A stretch of DNA of 64,000 bases from Pontibaca salina (GCF_016307205.1 NZ_JAEIJD010000010.1:35930-99929), one strand, 5' to 3'. Shown: positions 18,234 through 28,045, counted from the stretch's first letter. The notes: generated by a model not told the origin, from the letters alone. Numbers and translations: made by a program.

Positions 18234-19427
18234 TCAGCGTGCGCCCAATCCCATCTGCATCAGCATCCGCCGTATTGCAGGCAATGCATAAAGCGCGTTC
18301 AGGCTCAATGCGCGCGCATCGCGCATGGGTCGCGCGCCCGCCATTGATACGCGGTTCAGCAGGTCGATCCCCTGCACCCGTAGCTTGATATTATTCATCC
18401 GGGCACGGTGGTACGCATCCAGCATCTGCTGATCGCCCAACCCATCGCGCCGTGCCTCGGCAAGGTCCAGCAGGCAGCGCAGATCGGCCAGCGACATATT
18501 CAGTCCCTGCGCGCCGATCGGGGGCACCACATGTGCGGCCTCGGCCATCAGTGCCAGACGCTCGCCGCTCATGGTTTCGGCCCTTTGGCTGATGATTGGC
18601 CAGATCGTGCGCCGCGACGCCAAGGTCAGCGGGCCAAGCAGATGGCACGAGCGTTCAGCCATCGCGGCCTCGAAGGCGTTGGTTTCCATCTCAAACAGAT
18701 CGCGGGCACGGGGGCCGCGCTCCATCCAGATCACGGCAGACGAGGGCTTCCCCTGATAGTCGGGCAAGGGCACGAAGGTGAAGGGGCCACCGCTGCGGTG
18801 GATTTCGGTCGAAATATTTTCATGCGGTTTGGGATGGGTCACGGCAAAGGCCAGCGCCTTTTGCCCATATCGCGTGGTATGCACCCTGATTCCTGCCGCC
18901 TGCCGCATCGGGGAATCGCGCCCATCGGCAGCGATGACCAGCCGGGCGCGGACACGGGCGCCATCGCTCAGCGTTATCCGGGCGCTTTCGGTTCGGGTGA
19001 AAAGCTGCGCTGTGCCGATACTGGGGCGAAATTCCACATTGGCCAGATCGGCCAGTCGCGCCAGAAGTTCGCGCCGTAACAGCCAGTTGGGCAGGTTCCA
19101 GCCAAACTGGTCGTCAGAAAGATCAGCGGAGCTGAACTCACGGGTGACCCGTGGTTCGGGCTGGGTGCCGCCGGCATCGATAATTCGCATGATCCGCAGG
19201 GGTGTGGCATAGGGTTTCAGCCGCTCCCATAATCCGCAGCGATCCAGCAGGGCGTGCGCCGGTTGCAAAAGGGCGGTGGTGCGCAGGTCCGATCCTTCGG
19301 TGTCGCGTTCGGTTATGGGCGCGGTGGGATCGACGCAAATCACGTCGAATCCGGCACTTCCGAATGCCGCCGCTGCGGTCAGCCCGGCGATTCCGCCACC
19401 GGAAATCAGGATGTCAGTGTCACGCAT
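18234..19427 (-). CDS. UbiH/UbiL-type FAD-dependent hydroxylase
   Basis: 397-residue flavoprotein monooxygenase of the UbiH/COQ6 family. FAD-binding GGGIAGLTAAAAFG at about 9-22, the DG motif AADGRDSPMRQ at about 165, and the second FAD site LMAEAAHVVPPIGAQGLNMSLADLRCL at about 290. The G-Q-G-L-N sequence is the Ubi family hallmark. Alphaproteobacteria use UbiH, UbiF, UbiL or UbiM variants for the ring hydroxylations of ubiquinone, and sequence alone does not decide which this is, so no symbol is given. Converges with the aminotransferase 18 bases away. Confidence 0.85.
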   Translation of the reverse strand: MRDTDILISGGGIAGLTAAAAFGSAGFDVICVDPTAPITERDTEGSDLRTTALLQPAHALLDRCGLWERLKPYATPLRIMRIIDAGGTQPEPRVTREFSSADLSDDQFGWNLPNWLLRRELLARLADLANVEFRPSIGTAQLFTRTESARITLSDGARVRARLVIAADGRDSPMRQAAGIRVHTTRYGQKALAFAVTHPKPHENISTEIHRSGGPFTFVPLPDYQGKPSSAVIWMERGPRARDLFEMETNAFEAAMAERSCHLLGPLTLASRRTIWPIISQRAETMSGERLALMAEAAHVVPPIGAQGLNMSLADLRCLLDLAEARRDGLGDQQMLDAYHRARMNNIKLRVQGIDLLNRVSMAGARPMRDARALSLNALYALPAIRRMLMQMGLGAR

Positions 19428-19499
19428 GGCGGCCCTTTAGTGTGATGACCGCAAGATAGCTTTGTCCGGTTTCCGGTACCAGTGGCTTATCGGTTGCGA

Positions 19500-19736
19500 T
19501 TAACCCCGTGTGATCAGCAATAGCATGACATAGACCACCGGAACCAGCCCAACGGCAGGAAGGTAAAGCCCCGGAAGACCCCAAGTGACGACGCTTGCCC
19601 CCCAAGCGAGGAGAAATGCAAAGACGCCCACCATGATCCGGACAGCAGTGGCGGTATCGCGCTGTTCCTGCGTCTTTTGACTGTTGGTTTCGTGGCCACT
19701 GTCCACAGCGCCTTCAAGAGGATCTGCAAATGTCAT
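19500..19736 (-). CDS. small two-helix membrane protein
   Basis: 78 residues. Hydrophilic, acidic start (about 1-28, glutamate and glutamine rich) followed by two predicted membrane helices (about 32-52, IMVGVFAFLLAWGASVV, and about 58-75, AVGLVPVVYVMLLLI). ATG 19736 is preferred over an upstream frame because GAAAG lies about 8 bases before it. No recognised family. It lies between the hydroxylase and the HAD gene in the same orientation. Confidence 0.6.
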   Translation of the reverse strand: MTFADPLEGAVDSGHETNSQKTQEQRDTATAVRIMVGVFAFLLAWGASVVTWGLPGLYLPAVGLVPVVYVMLLLITRG

Positions 19737-19820
19737 GTCGATAATCTTTCGAAAGTTTTGGTTCGCAATCCTGCACATAACCATCTTGCGCGTGGATTGC
19801 GGTAGTGCGTTTTGTCGCAG

Positions 19821-20465
19821 TCAGACCAATTTGGACAGGAACATCGTCAGGTCGTCGGTATGGTGATGAACATGATCGCCCGGATCACGTTCGGGGGCGA
19901 CATGCACGGTGCGCATTCCCATAGCGTGCGGCGCAGAGAGGTTGCGGGCGTCGTCCTCGAACATGGCCGCCTTATCTGATTGCAATCCGTCAAGGGCGAA
20001 AACGGTCTCGAAAGCCTCGCGTTCAGGTTTGGGGCGGAAATCGGCGTGTTCGACACCGTAAATTGCATCGAACAGCCCTGACAACCCCCGCGCCGCGAGT
20101 ACCTGTTCTGCATAGGGCGCGCTGCCATTTGTATAAATAATGCGCCGGCCCGGCAGGTCAGCAATATGTCCAGCCAGCACCGCATCCGGTTCCAGATGAT
20201 CAAATGAGATGTCGTGCACATGCGCCAGATAAGGCACCGGGTCGATTCCGTGCTCGCGCATCAGCCCCGCCAGTGTGGTGCCGTAGGTACGCCAGTAACG
20301 ATAGCGCAGCCGATCGGCTTCGCTCTGGGTCAGGTTCAGGGTGTCCATGATATATTGCGCCATGCGCGCCCGGACCTGATCGAACAATCGTGCATGGGGC
20401 GGATAGAGAGTGTCGTCGAGATCAAACACCCAATAGGCGACATGCGAAAAATCAGATTTGACCAT
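19821..20465 (-). CDS. HAD-family pyrimidine 5'-nucleotidase
   Basis: 214 residues, HAD hydrolase of the SDT1/PynA-like pyrimidine 5'-nucleotidase group. Motif I WVFDLDDTLYPP (nucleophile Asp about 15), motif II IIYTNGSAPYAEQVL (about 112), motif III FRPKPEREAF (Lys about 150), motif IV AAMFEDDARNL (acidic pair about 172). The Y-P-P after motif I is characteristic of this subgroup, which dephosphorylates UMP/CMP and related nucleotides. The ATG at 20465 is chosen as the family start; a longer upstream frame overlaps the GntR promoter region. Confidence 0.85.
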   Translation of the reverse strand: MVKSDFSHVAYWVFDLDDTLYPPHARLFDQVRARMAQYIMDTLNLTQSEADRLRYRYWRTYGTTLAGLMREHGIDPVPYLAHVHDISFDHLEPDAVLAGHIADLPGRRIIYTNGSAPYAEQVLAARGLSGLFDAIYGVEHADFRPKPEREAFETVFALDGLQSDKAAMFEDDARNLSAPHAMGMRTVHVAPERDPGDHVHHHTDDLTMFLSKLV

Positions 20466-20571
20466 AGTCGAGGATTTAGGCCGCCGGCTCAAACAATGCA
20501 ATGGCAAGGGTTGATCGTCTGCGATAGTGCCATGTAAGACAGGTCTGATTGCGAAAAGGGGTGATACCGTC

Positions 20572-21225
20572 ATGGATAATTCTCGATCACAGCCCGTCGA
20601 TGTATATGACATGATTCTCGATGCGATTGACGCTGGCATTTACGGGCCCGGCGACCGCTTGGTTGAAAGTGAGTTGGCCGAGCGCTTCGGCGTGTCTCGT
20701 ACGCCGATCCGCGAGGCGTTGCAGCGCCTTGAGACGCAATCTCTGCTGGAGCGCGATGGCCGTTCGATGATTGTGGCGTCGCTCGATCACAATCAGATGG
20801 CCGAGCTTTATGTCGTGCGTCGCGAGCTTGAAGGTTTGGCCGCGCGTCTGGCCGCGCGCCATGCCACCGCCGAGGAAATCACGATATTGCGCGAGATGGT
20901 GAACAGCGATGACCAACTCGTGAAGGATCCGGCCGCGCTATCGCGGGCCAACCGGCGGTTCCATCAGCAGATCCATCTGGCCTCGCATAACCGTTATCTG
21001 GTGCAACAGTTGGATCTGGTGCATCGTACCATGGCCCTAATGACCACCACTTCGCTTGCTGTTGAGGGACGCTGCGAAATTGCCCAAAGCGAACATGACG
21101 GGATCGTGTCTGCCATCGAAGCCCGCGATGAAAAAGGGGCGGAAAAGGCGCTGCGTGACCATATTTCGGTCGCCTTCATGACGCGGTTGAAGCAGGATGC
21201 GGATGCGCGCGAACGCATGTCCTGA
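20572..21225 (+). CDS. GntR family regulator, FCD subfamily
   Basis: 217 residues. Winged HTH at about 8-75 (YDMILDAIDAGIYGPGDRLVESELAERFGVSRTPIREAL is the classic GntR start; recognition helix SRTPIREALQRLE), then an FCD effector domain of about 130 residues with the conserved NRRFHQQIHLASHN and HDGIVSAIEARD histidines that bind metal and organic acid ligand. GGGGTGAT precedes the ATG by about 7 bases. Divergent from the HAD nucleotidase, 106 bases apart; its ligand cannot be told from sequence. Confidence 0.9.
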   Translation: MDNSRSQPVDVYDMILDAIDAGIYGPGDRLVESELAERFGVSRTPIREALQRLETQSLLERDGRSMIVASLDHNQMAELYVVRRELEGLAARLAARHATAEEITILREMVNSDDQLVKDPAALSRANRRFHQQIHLASHNRYLVQQLDLVHRTMALMTTTSLAVEGRCEIAQSEHDGIVSAIEARDEKGAEKALRDHISVAFMTRLKQDADARERMS

Positions 21226-21229
21226 CCGA

Positions 21230-23128
21230 TCAGCAGGGCGGAGTGTCCGGGGCGGCCTGACCGTGCTGGGTCTTATCCCAATAGAATGGTCGGAACAGCA
21301 GTTCATATAGTGCCTTGTATGCGGCGATGCAGCCCAAAGGAAAATACAGGACCAGAGTTGGGACATAGGGCATGAGAAAGCGCCGCTCGCGGCGTGACAC
21401 GCTGATCAGCCCGATCACGATACTTACTCCTTCGACAGCAATGAACATTGCGCTGACCGTGGCCACAAGGGCAGGCGAAAATGTATCTTTCATGGGATGC
21501 GGCAGGCCCAGTAGAATCAGCCAGAACGACCATAGAACGGGAGCCAACAGGAACTGACTTAACGTGCCGATGAAAAATGCCTGCACGCCAAGAAATCTCC
21601 ATAGTCCGAGATCGCTTAACAGTCGGGCGGGGTTTCTCATATGAACCAGATAGGTCACCATGAATCCCTTGAGCCAGCGTGACCGTTGCTTGACCCAGGG
21701 CCAAGGCCGGCAATTGGCTTCTTCATAGGTCGTGGATTGAAGCATTTCGGTGCGGTATCCGGCCCGACACAGCCGCACGCCCAGATCCGCGTCTTCGGTC
21801 ACGTTATGGGCGTCCCATCCCCCCAATTGTTCAAGCACGTCGCGCCGGAAGAACAGTGTCGTGCCGCCCAATGGCACCACCAATCCCAGCCGTGCGATGC
21901 CCTGCAGTACGATACGGAACCAAGCGGAGTACTCGATGGTAAAACACCGAGCCAGCCAGTTCGTGCGGGGGTTATAGTAATCGAGGACGCCCTGAAGGCA
22001 GACCACGTCGGGCGGGACGGTGGCGAAATGGGCAACAGCAATTTCGATCTGGTCGCTTTCGGGGGCATCCTCGGCATCCCAGACACCGATGATCTCGCCG
22101 TGGCAGAAATCCAAGGCATAGTTCATCGCCCGTGGTTTTGTGGTCAGCCCGTCATGGGCGGGAACTTCGATTAGACGGATCCAATCGGGCAGCGAGTATT
22201 TATCCAGTGTCGCGCGGGTTGTGTCGTCTTCTTCCTCAAGTACCAGAACCACATCCAGCAAAACCTTTGGATAGGTTAGCAGTTCAAGGCGGCGCAGCAG
22301 ATCACCGATGATCTCACCCTCATGAAAAAGCGGCACCAGAACCGAAACATGGGGCAGTCGGAATGTGGCCTCTGATGTCGCTGTCGCAAGGGGGCGCCTC
22401 TGTTGTCCGATCTGCGAGAGGTGCGCGCAAGCGGCGACGGTCTTTAGGATTGCGAACATGACCAGCGAGCTGATCGCAAGCAGACTGAGTCCCGTGAACA
22501 TTGTTACCGGAGCGACAATCAGCGCCGCGAGCGTAAGGGTCAGCATTGCTAGCAACACTGCGCGCTTGCGATGTTTCCAAGTGCGGCAACTATATTGCTG
22601 CGCCACCCGTTCGCTTGCTGCTATTGCCAAATCGGTGCGGAATTCACGCGCAATCGCAGTGGCAATGGCGTGCTCTCCGGTCAGCACCGGTGTCACATGA
22701 ATGAACACGTCGCTCAGACGATTGCGGATCAATTCGAAACGATCCGGGCGGCAGGTGGCAATCATGACGGTATCGCCCGGTTGCTGCCACGGTATCACAC
22801 GATGATGCAGCCAGAACTCGGCCGGCAGGCGGCGGCATAATGTTGTGTCGGGCGGTATGCTTTCGAGGTCGACGAGGGACAGGCTGTATTGAGCGGCCAG
22901 CGCCGCTTCAAGCGTCTGGCGTGTGATCCACCCCTCGGCCATGAGGATTTCGCCGATGGGCGCGCCCAGTCGCAATTGCAACTCCAGCGCCTTGAGTAAC
23001 TGATCGGGGCGGATCGCGCCCATTTTTACCAGATGGTGCCCGAGCGGCGCATGCGGCTCGGACCGTGACGCGACCGGGCGATTGATATCAAGGAGCTGCA
23101 ACTGGCTCCGCATAAGTGCATCCGACAC
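21230..23128 (-). CDS. MshEN-domain glycosyltransferase family 2
   Basis: 632 residues, start GTG at 23128 (an ATG five codons in is possible). Residues about 25-90 form an MshEN/GSPII_E_N-like domain with two repeats, APLGHHLVKMGAIR...LLKALELQ and APIGEILMAEGWIT...LEAALAAQY; homologous domains bind cyclic di-GMP in NfrB and MshE. Two membrane helices follow (about 190-245). The GT2 domain (about 262-485) has the metal site DAEDAPE, the base ED in VTEDADLG and the processive motif QRSRW at about 475. Four C-terminal helices follow. Likely an exopolysaccharide or envelope polymer synthase. Product unknown. Confidence 0.82.
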   Translation of the reverse strand: MSDALMRSQLQLLDINRPVASRSEPHAPLGHHLVKMGAIRPDQLLKALELQLRLGAPIGEILMAEGWITRQTLEAALAAQYSLSLVDLESIPPDTTLCRRLPAEFWLHHRVIPWQQPGDTVMIATCRPDRFELIRNRLSDVFIHVTPVLTGEHAIATAIAREFRTDLAIAASERVAQQYSCRTWKHRKRAVLLAMLTLTLAALIVAPVTMFTGLSLLAISSLVMFAILKTVAACAHLSQIGQQRRPLATATSEATFRLPHVSVLVPLFHEGEIIGDLLRRLELLTYPKVLLDVVLVLEEEDDTTRATLDKYSLPDWIRLIEVPAHDGLTTKPRAMNYALDFCHGEIIGVWDAEDAPESDQIEIAVAHFATVPPDVVCLQGVLDYYNPRTNWLARCFTIEYSAWFRIVLQGIARLGLVVPLGGTTLFFRRDVLEQLGGWDAHNVTEDADLGVRLCRAGYRTEMLQSTTYEEANCRPWPWVKQRSRWLKGFMVTYLVHMRNPARLLSDLGLWRFLGVQAFFIGTLSQFLLAPVLWSFWLILLGLPHPMKDTFSPALVATVSAMFIAVEGVSIVIGLISVSRRERRFLMPYVPTLVLYFPLGCIAAYKALYELLFRPFYWDKTQHGQAAPDTPPC

Positions 23129-23209
23129 ACATCATTTCAGATACGCATCACCCTGCACGGCCCGAGGTTAACACACGGTTAAAGAGTTAATATTTTGATA
23201 TTAGACTAA

Positions 23210-24373
23210 TCAGGGCTGTTGGCGGCCCGCCATGACATTGGCGAAGCGGTCGAAAAGATAGAAGCTGTCCTGCGGTCCGGGGCTGGCCTCAGGATGATGC
23301 TGTACCGACCAGACGGGGCGATCCACCATGCGGATGCCGCAATTCGAACCGTCAAACAGCGAGACATGGGTTTCCAGAACGCCATCGGGCAGCGACTGGC
23401 TGTCGACGGCAAAGCCGTGGTTCATGCTGGTGATTTCAACCTTGCCGGTCTCGACGTCCTTGACCGGGTGGTTCGCGCCGTGATGGCCGTGGTTCATCTT
23501 GATTGTGCGCCCACCGAGCGCCAGCGCCAACAATTGATGCCCAAGGCAGATTCCGAAAACCGGCACGTCGGAGCGGTCAAGAACCTCGCGGATCATCGGC
23601 ACTGCATACTCGCTCGTCGCCGAGGGGTCACCTGGGCCATTGGACAGAAACACCCCATCTGGCGAATGGGCCAGCACCTCTTCGGCGGTTGCGGTCGCAG
23701 GCAGAACGGTGACGTCACAGCCGACCGAGGCCAGACAGCGCAGGATGTTACGTTTGGCGCCGTAATCTATTGCGACCACTTTGTGCTGTGGCTGGGTCTG
23801 GCGTTGATAGCCCTCTGGCCAAGCCCAGCGCATTTCATCCCAGCGATAGGATTGCGCGCAGGTAACCACGCGTGCGAGATCCATGCCCTCGAGGCCGGCA
23901 AACCCGCGCGCGGCGGCGATCAGCGCCGGTACGTCGAAATCACCCGACGGGTCATGCGCCAGCGCAACATGGGGCGCGCCCTGCTGCCGAATCGCGCGTG
24001 TCAGGCGGCGGGTATCGACGCCACCAATGGCGATGCGCCCGCGCTTTTTCAGCCAAGTCTTCAGTGTCTCGGCGCTGCGCCAGTTGCTGGGCGCGGTCGG
24101 ATCCCATTTTACCACCATGCCTGCAGCCACCGGATCGGCCCCTTCATCGTCTTCGGGGGACACACCTGTATTGCCAATATGAGGAAAGGTGAAGGTGATG
24201 ACCTGCTGCGCATAAGAAGGATCGCTCAGGATCTCCTGATAGCCGGTCATTGCAGTGTTGAATACCAGTTCCGCCACCGTCTGGCCGGTTGCGCCAAATC
24301 CGGTGCCATAGAACACGGTGCCGTCAGCCAGTGCAAGGCAGGCTGTTGGCTTGGGCAGGGCAGGCTGTGCCAT
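23210..24373 (-). CDS. carA: carbamoyl phosphate synthase small subunit
   Basis: 387 residues. The N-terminal CarA domain (ALADGTVFYGTGFGA, VFNTAMTGYQEILSDPSYAQQ) contacts CarB; the C-terminal class I glutaminase carries the nucleophile in VFGICLGHQLLALALGG (Cys about 270), the SNGPGDP motif, the conserved HGFAVD and the His-Glu pair in VQHHPEASPGP. It hydrolyses glutamine to feed ammonia to CarB for arginine and pyrimidine synthesis. The large subunit gene is not in this window. Divergent from the yqeY gene. Confidence 0.97.
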   Translation of the reverse strand: MAQPALPKPTACLALADGTVFYGTGFGATGQTVAELVFNTAMTGYQEILSDPSYAQQVITFTFPHIGNTGVSPEDDEGADPVAAGMVVKWDPTAPSNWRSAETLKTWLKKRGRIAIGGVDTRRLTRAIRQQGAPHVALAHDPSGDFDVPALIAAARGFAGLEGMDLARVVTCAQSYRWDEMRWAWPEGYQRQTQPQHKVVAIDYGAKRNILRCLASVGCDVTVLPATATAEEVLAHSPDGVFLSNGPGDPSATSEYAVPMIREVLDRSDVPVFGICLGHQLLALALGGRTIKMNHGHHGANHPVKDVETGKVEITSMNHGFAVDSQSLPDGVLETHVSLFDGSNCGIRMVDRPVWSVQHHPEASPGPQDSFYLFDRFANVMAGRQQP

Positions 24374-24538
24374 GGCGCGTCTCTCATCTGTTCAGGGCAA
24401 ATCGGGGAACATCTATGCGGCGGCAGGACCCGGGTCAAGGCGCTCTGGGCCAATGTGCCCCGCGATAGCAGGTTGTGCCGGATGCGCGGTTTCGATAAGT
24501 TCCGCTCTCTGGCGATCCACGATGATAGAGGCGGAATG

Positions 24539-25003
24539 ATGGATATGCGCACACGGATCAATGACGCGATAAAGCAGGCGATGAAGGACAAAGCAGCGAC
24601 CCGCTTGTCGACATTGCGCCTGGTCAATGCTGCGATCAAAGATCAGGATATCGCCGCCCGAATGCAGGATGGTGATGACGGGGTCGGTGATGCCGAAGTC
24701 TTGGCGATCCTGAGCAAGATGACCAAACAGCGGCAGGAAAGCGCGCGCGCCTATGAAGAGGGCGGGCGGCTGGATCTGGCTGAGCGCGAACGCGAGGAAA
24801 TCGAGATTATTGCTGAATTCCTGCCCCGCCAGTTGAGCGAGCAGGAGGCCGAAGACGCCGTGCGCGAAGCGGTCGCGCGTACCGACGCGGAAACGATTCG
24901 CGACATGGGTAAGGTGATGGCCGACCTCAAAGCGCAGTATGGCGGGCAGATGGATTTCGGCAAGGTTGGTGCGAAGGTCAAGCTGCTGCTGAGCGGTAAG
25001 TAA
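24539..25003 (+). CDS. GatB/YqeY domain protein
   Basis: 154 residues, all one YqeY/GatB-tail domain: RTRINDAIKQAMKDKAATRLSTLRLVNAAIKDQD at the start, then MTKQRQESARAYEEGGR and AEREREEIEIIAEFLPRQLSEQE, ending MGKVMADLKAQYGG. The domain matches the tRNA-binding tail of the amidotransferase GatB; the free-standing protein has no assigned reaction. Three in-frame ATGs (24536, 24539, 24545) lie close together; GAGG at 24527-24530 best fits 24539. Converges with the DUF2244 gene 14 bases away, with a weak CCACGT/ACGTGG hairpin between. Confidence 0.9.
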   Translation: MDMRTRINDAIKQAMKDKAATRLSTLRLVNAAIKDQDIAARMQDGDDGVGDAEVLAILSKMTKQRQESARAYEEGGRLDLAEREREEIEIIAEFLPRQLSEQEAEDAVREAVARTDAETIRDMGKVMADLKAQYGGQMDFGKVGAKVKLLLSGK

Positions 25004-25017
25004 ATAGCCACGTGCCT

Positions 25018-25512
25018 TTAATTACGTGGGGGCAGCTTGCGCGAGAGCTCATCAAAAAGCGCCACCCGTTCGTCTTCGGACAGGAATGCCCCGATCTCGA
25101 CCTCACGCCCGCCGCCATGCAGGGTAACGTAGTAAGGCACCGGACCGTTAGAATCGTGCATTTCGGGGCGCACCCAATAGCGGTTACACTTCCACTCTTG
25201 CCGGACCCCGCGCGGATTGAGGCGCAGCAGGTGCGCCGTTGTGTCGGACAGCGTCAGGATTTCAAGGATCTGCGCATTGCGCCGACTGCGATCCAGAGCG
25301 AACCAAATCCCAGCAATTGCGATCATCACGAATGGCAGTATACCCCACAATAGCGCGGTCCCTAGCAGTCCGATCACAGGCAGCAGTATCAGTGCGAAGG
25401 TTCCCCCGATGAACCACGCATAACCGCGCGGCGGCAGCGATTGATGCGGCCACAGATGCAACTCTTGCTGCGCGGGCGCGTCTTCGCCGGTTTTCATCCA
25501 GTTATAGGGCAT
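25018..25512 (-). CDS. DUF2244 inner-membrane protein
   Basis: 164 residues. Two hydrophobic segments at about 34-54 (FIGGTFALILLPVIGLLG) and about 55-72 (ALLWGILPFVMIAIAGIWFA) followed by a cytoplasmic domain with ILTLSDTTAHLLRLNP and WVRPEMHDSN. The FIGGTFAL opening and the WxRP pattern match DUF2244, which is frequently found next to ctaD in Rhodobacterales, as here. No biochemical role is established; a part in cytochrome oxidase assembly is only a suggestion from position. Confidence 0.8.
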   Translation of the reverse strand: MPYNWMKTGEDAPAQQELHLWPHQSLPPRGYAWFIGGTFALILLPVIGLLGTALLWGILPFVMIAIAGIWFALDRSRRNAQILEILTLSDTTAHLLRLNPRGVRQEWKCNRYWVRPEMHDSNGPVPYYVTLHGGGREVEIGAFLSEDERVALFDELSRKLPPRN

Positions 25513-25660
25513 AATTGAAAAGAGTTTAGCATAGGTTCACGCTCTGTCGAATCCTGTTGAGAAGGGGTTCCTAGGCTGTGAACGGCAGGAGGCCAGCACA
25601 AACACGCACGCCACCTGATCAAGGGCAAACCACATCAGCGAAAATCCAGACTTGCAAACA

Positions 25661-25695
25661 GATACGGCCCCGGCAAGCTCTGCCGGGGCCGTATC
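25661..25695 (-). terminator. terminator downstream of ctaD
   Basis: Perfect 15-bp inverted repeat GATACGGCCCCGGCA / TGCCGGGGCCGTATC (25661-25675 and 25681-25695) with a 5-base loop, 28 bases past the ctaD stop on the minus strand. There is no long T-run after it, so it is a strong hairpin with weak intrinsic tail; it could also protect the ctaD 3' end from exonucleases. Confidence 0.8.
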
Positions 25696-25722
25696 CAGAT
25701 CATATCATCACGCAGGTTGCGC

Positions 25723-27396
25723 TCAATGGGCGTGGCCCTTGTCCCAGTCTTCGCGCTTGGGCAGCTGCTCGAACGTGTGCTCGGGTGGCGGGCTGGCCAC
25801 GGTCCACTCGAGCGTGTCCGCATATTCGTTCCACGGATTACGCTCGGGCGAGCGGGCTCCGCGGGTCAGCGTATAGAAGACGACCCCGATGAAGAACACG
25901 AAGGAGGCAAAGGACAGGAACGCGCCCCAAGACGACCAGTAGTTCCAGAATGCATAGCCTTCGGGATAGTCGATATAGCGGCGCGGCATGCCTTGACGAC
26001 CCAGGAAGTGCTGCGGGAAGAAGGTCAGGTTGGTCCCGATGAAAAACAACCAGAAGTGCACTTGGCCAGCCCATTCGGGATACATGCGACCGCTCATCTT
26101 GGGCAGATAGAAATAGACGCCTGCGAAGATCGCGTAGGCCGCGCCGAGGCTCATCACATAGTGGAAATGGGCGACCACGTAATAAGTGTCGTGGTAGTAG
26201 CGGTCCACGGCGGCTTGTGACAGCACGATGCCAGTGACACCACCGACGGTGAACAGGAACAGGAAGCCGAACGCCCACAACATAGGGGTACGGAATTGCA
26301 CCGAGCCACCCCACATTGTGGCGATCCAGCTGAACACTTTGATGCCGGTCGGTACCGCGATGGTCATGGTTGCAAGTTGGAAATAGGCTTGCTGGTTCAG
26401 CGACATGCCTACGGTGTACATGTGGTGTGCCCAAACGATAAAGCCCAGCACTGCAATCGCGATCAGCGCCCACACCATCGGCAGATAGCCAAAGATCGGT
26501 TTGCGCGAGAACGTGGCGATGACATGGCTGATGATACCGAAGCCCGGCAAGATCACGATATACACTTCCGGGTGGCCAAAGAACCACAGGATGTGCTGGT
26601 AGAGAATCGGATCGCCGCCGCCGGCCGGGTCAAAGAAGGTAAAGCCAAAGTTGCGATCCATCAGCAGCATGGTGATGGCGCCGGCCAGCACGGGCAGGGC
26701 CAGAAGGATCATCCACGCGGTGACGAAGACGGACCATGCAAAGAGCGGCACTTTGAACAGCGTCATGCCGGGAGCGCGCATGTTCAGGAAGGTGGTGATC
26801 ATATTGATCGCCCCCAAGATTGAAGAGGCGCCCGACAGGTGCACCGCAAAGATCGCAAGATCCATCGACAGGCCGGCTTCAGTGGTCGAAAGTGGCGGAT
26901 AAAGAACCCAGCCAACTCCGGATCCGAGCTGATCATTGCCGCCCGGAGCCAAAATCGAACAAACGGCCATGACAACGCCAGCCACAAAAAGCCAGAACGA
27001 CAGGTTGTTCATCCGCGGAAACGCCATGTCCGGCGCCCCGATCTGCAGGGGCATTAGGTAGTTGCCAAAGCCACCGAACAGTGCTGGAATTACCACGAAG
27101 AACATCATCAGGATACCGTGGCCGGTCACCAAGACGTTCCACAGGTGGCCGTTGGGCGTGCATGCGGCTGCAGAGTCGGCAACCAGCCGAGCGCCCTCCA
27201 TACACATGTATTGAACGCCGGGCTCCATCAGCTCTAGGCGCATATAGACGGTGAATATCACCGAGACGAGACCAACCAGACCGGATACAAAAAGATAAAG
27301 TATCCCGATGTCCTTGTGGTTTGTGGACATAAACCAGCGGGTGAAGAAACCGCGCTGATCTTCGTGCTCGTGACCATGGATGACTGCGTCCGTCAT
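25723..27396 (-). CDS. ctaD: cytochrome c oxidase aa3 subunit I
   Basis: 557 residues, twelve membrane helices. Heme-copper oxidase catalytic subunit: low-spin heme ligand His in [11 protein letters not shown] (about 94), [14 protein letters not shown] with CuB His and the D-channel Glu (about 275), HHMYTVG with two CuB His (about 325), K-channel Lys in GIKVFSW, and [15 protein letters not shown] with heme a3/a ligands (about 410). Type A1 pattern. RBS AGGAG before ATG 27396. The gene stands apart from other cta genes, as in Rhodobacter. DUF2244 lies just downstream in the same orientation. Confidence 0.98.
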   Translation of the reverse strand: MTDAVIHGHEHEDQRGFFTRWFMSTNHKDIGILYLFVSGLVGLVSVIFTVYMRLELMEPGVQYMCMEGARLVADSAAACTPNGHLWNVLVTGHGILMMFFVVIPALFGGFGNYLMPLQIGAPDMAFPRMNNLSFWLFVAGVVMAVCSILAPGGNDQLGSGVGWVLYPPLSTTEAGLSMDLAIFAVHLSGASSILGAINMITTFLNMRAPGMTLFKVPLFAWSVFVTAWMILLALPVLAGAITMLLMDRNFGFTFFDPAGGGDPILYQHILWFFGHPEVYIVILPGFGIISHVIATFSRKPIFGYLPMVWALIAIAVLGFIVWAHHMYTVGMSLNQQAYFQLATMTIAVPTGIKVFSWIATMWGGSVQFRTPMLWAFGFLFLFTVGGVTGIVLSQAAVDRYYHDTYYVVAHFHYVMSLGAAYAIFAGVYFYLPKMSGRMYPEWAGQVHFWLFFIGTNLTFFPQHFLGRQGMPRRYIDYPEGYAFWNYWSSWGAFLSFASFVFFIGVVFYTLTRGARSPERNPWNEYADTLEWTVASPPPEHTFEQLPKREDWDKGHAH

Positions 27397-27622
27397 ATGG
27401 GTCTCCTGTTGAAATGGACGCCGCTCCGGCAGGGCAGGCGCGAATTATACCCTAACTTCTAGAATGACCGTATGCGCGCTTCAATGGTGGAGTTTGATCT
27501 GAAACAATATAAATTGCTGGCTTGGGCAGTGAATAGCGCCAAAAGAGCCGCTTGACCTGTGTGCACCCAGCCCCCAAAACCGAAGAAATTTCCGAGAAAA
27601 CCACTATGAAAGGTTCGCTGAT
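27397..27622. promoter_or_regulatory. divergent ctaD / HIT control region
   Basis: 226 bases between ctaD (minus) and the HIT gene (plus), richer in A/T than its neighbours; AGGAG for ctaD is at 27407-27411. Promoters for both must be here, but I cannot mark the -10 and -35 boxes with confidence. Confidence 0.4.
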
Positions 27623-28045
27623 ATGAGTTACGATTCCGACAATATATTTGCCAAGATACTGCGCGATGAAATCCCCTCGTCTCGCGTCTACGAGGATGAC
27701 GAGACTTTGGCGTTCATGGATATCATGCCGCGCGCCAACGGCCATGTTCTGGTGATTCCAAAGACACCTTGCCGCAATATCCTTGATGCCAGCGAGCAGC
27801 AGCTTGCGTCGTGTATGGCGACTGCTCAGAAGCTCTCTCATGCGGTTATGACGGCGTTCGGTGCTGGCGGCGTGACCGTGCAGCAATTCAACGAGGCAAT
27901 CGGCGGGCAGGAGGTGTTTCACCTGCACTTCCATATCTTGCCCCGATACCCGGGCGTCGCGCTGTTGCCGCCGGGGCAGATGGAAGACACGGAAGTGCTG
28001 ACCGCCAATGCCGAAAAGATCCGCGCCGCGCTGGCTGATGGGTGA
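27623..28045 (+). CDS. HIT family nucleotide-binding protein
   Basis: 140 residues. Histidine triad hydrolase/transferase: FAKILRDEIPSSRVYEDD at the start, MDIMPRANGHVLVIPK, QFNEAIGGQEVFHLHFHILPR with the triad H-x-H-x-H at about 104-108. HIT proteins of this bacterial branch (Hint-like) hydrolyse adenosine phosphoramidates; the physiological substrate is not known. Start ATG has GAAAGG about 9 bases upstream. Divergent from ctaD. Confidence 0.9.
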   Translation: MSYDSDNIFAKILRDEIPSSRVYEDDETLAFMDIMPRANGHVLVIPKTPCRNILDASEQQLASCMATAQKLSHAVMTAFGAGGVTVQQFNEAIGGQEVFHLHFHILPRYPGVALLPPGQMEDTEVLTANAEKIRAALADG

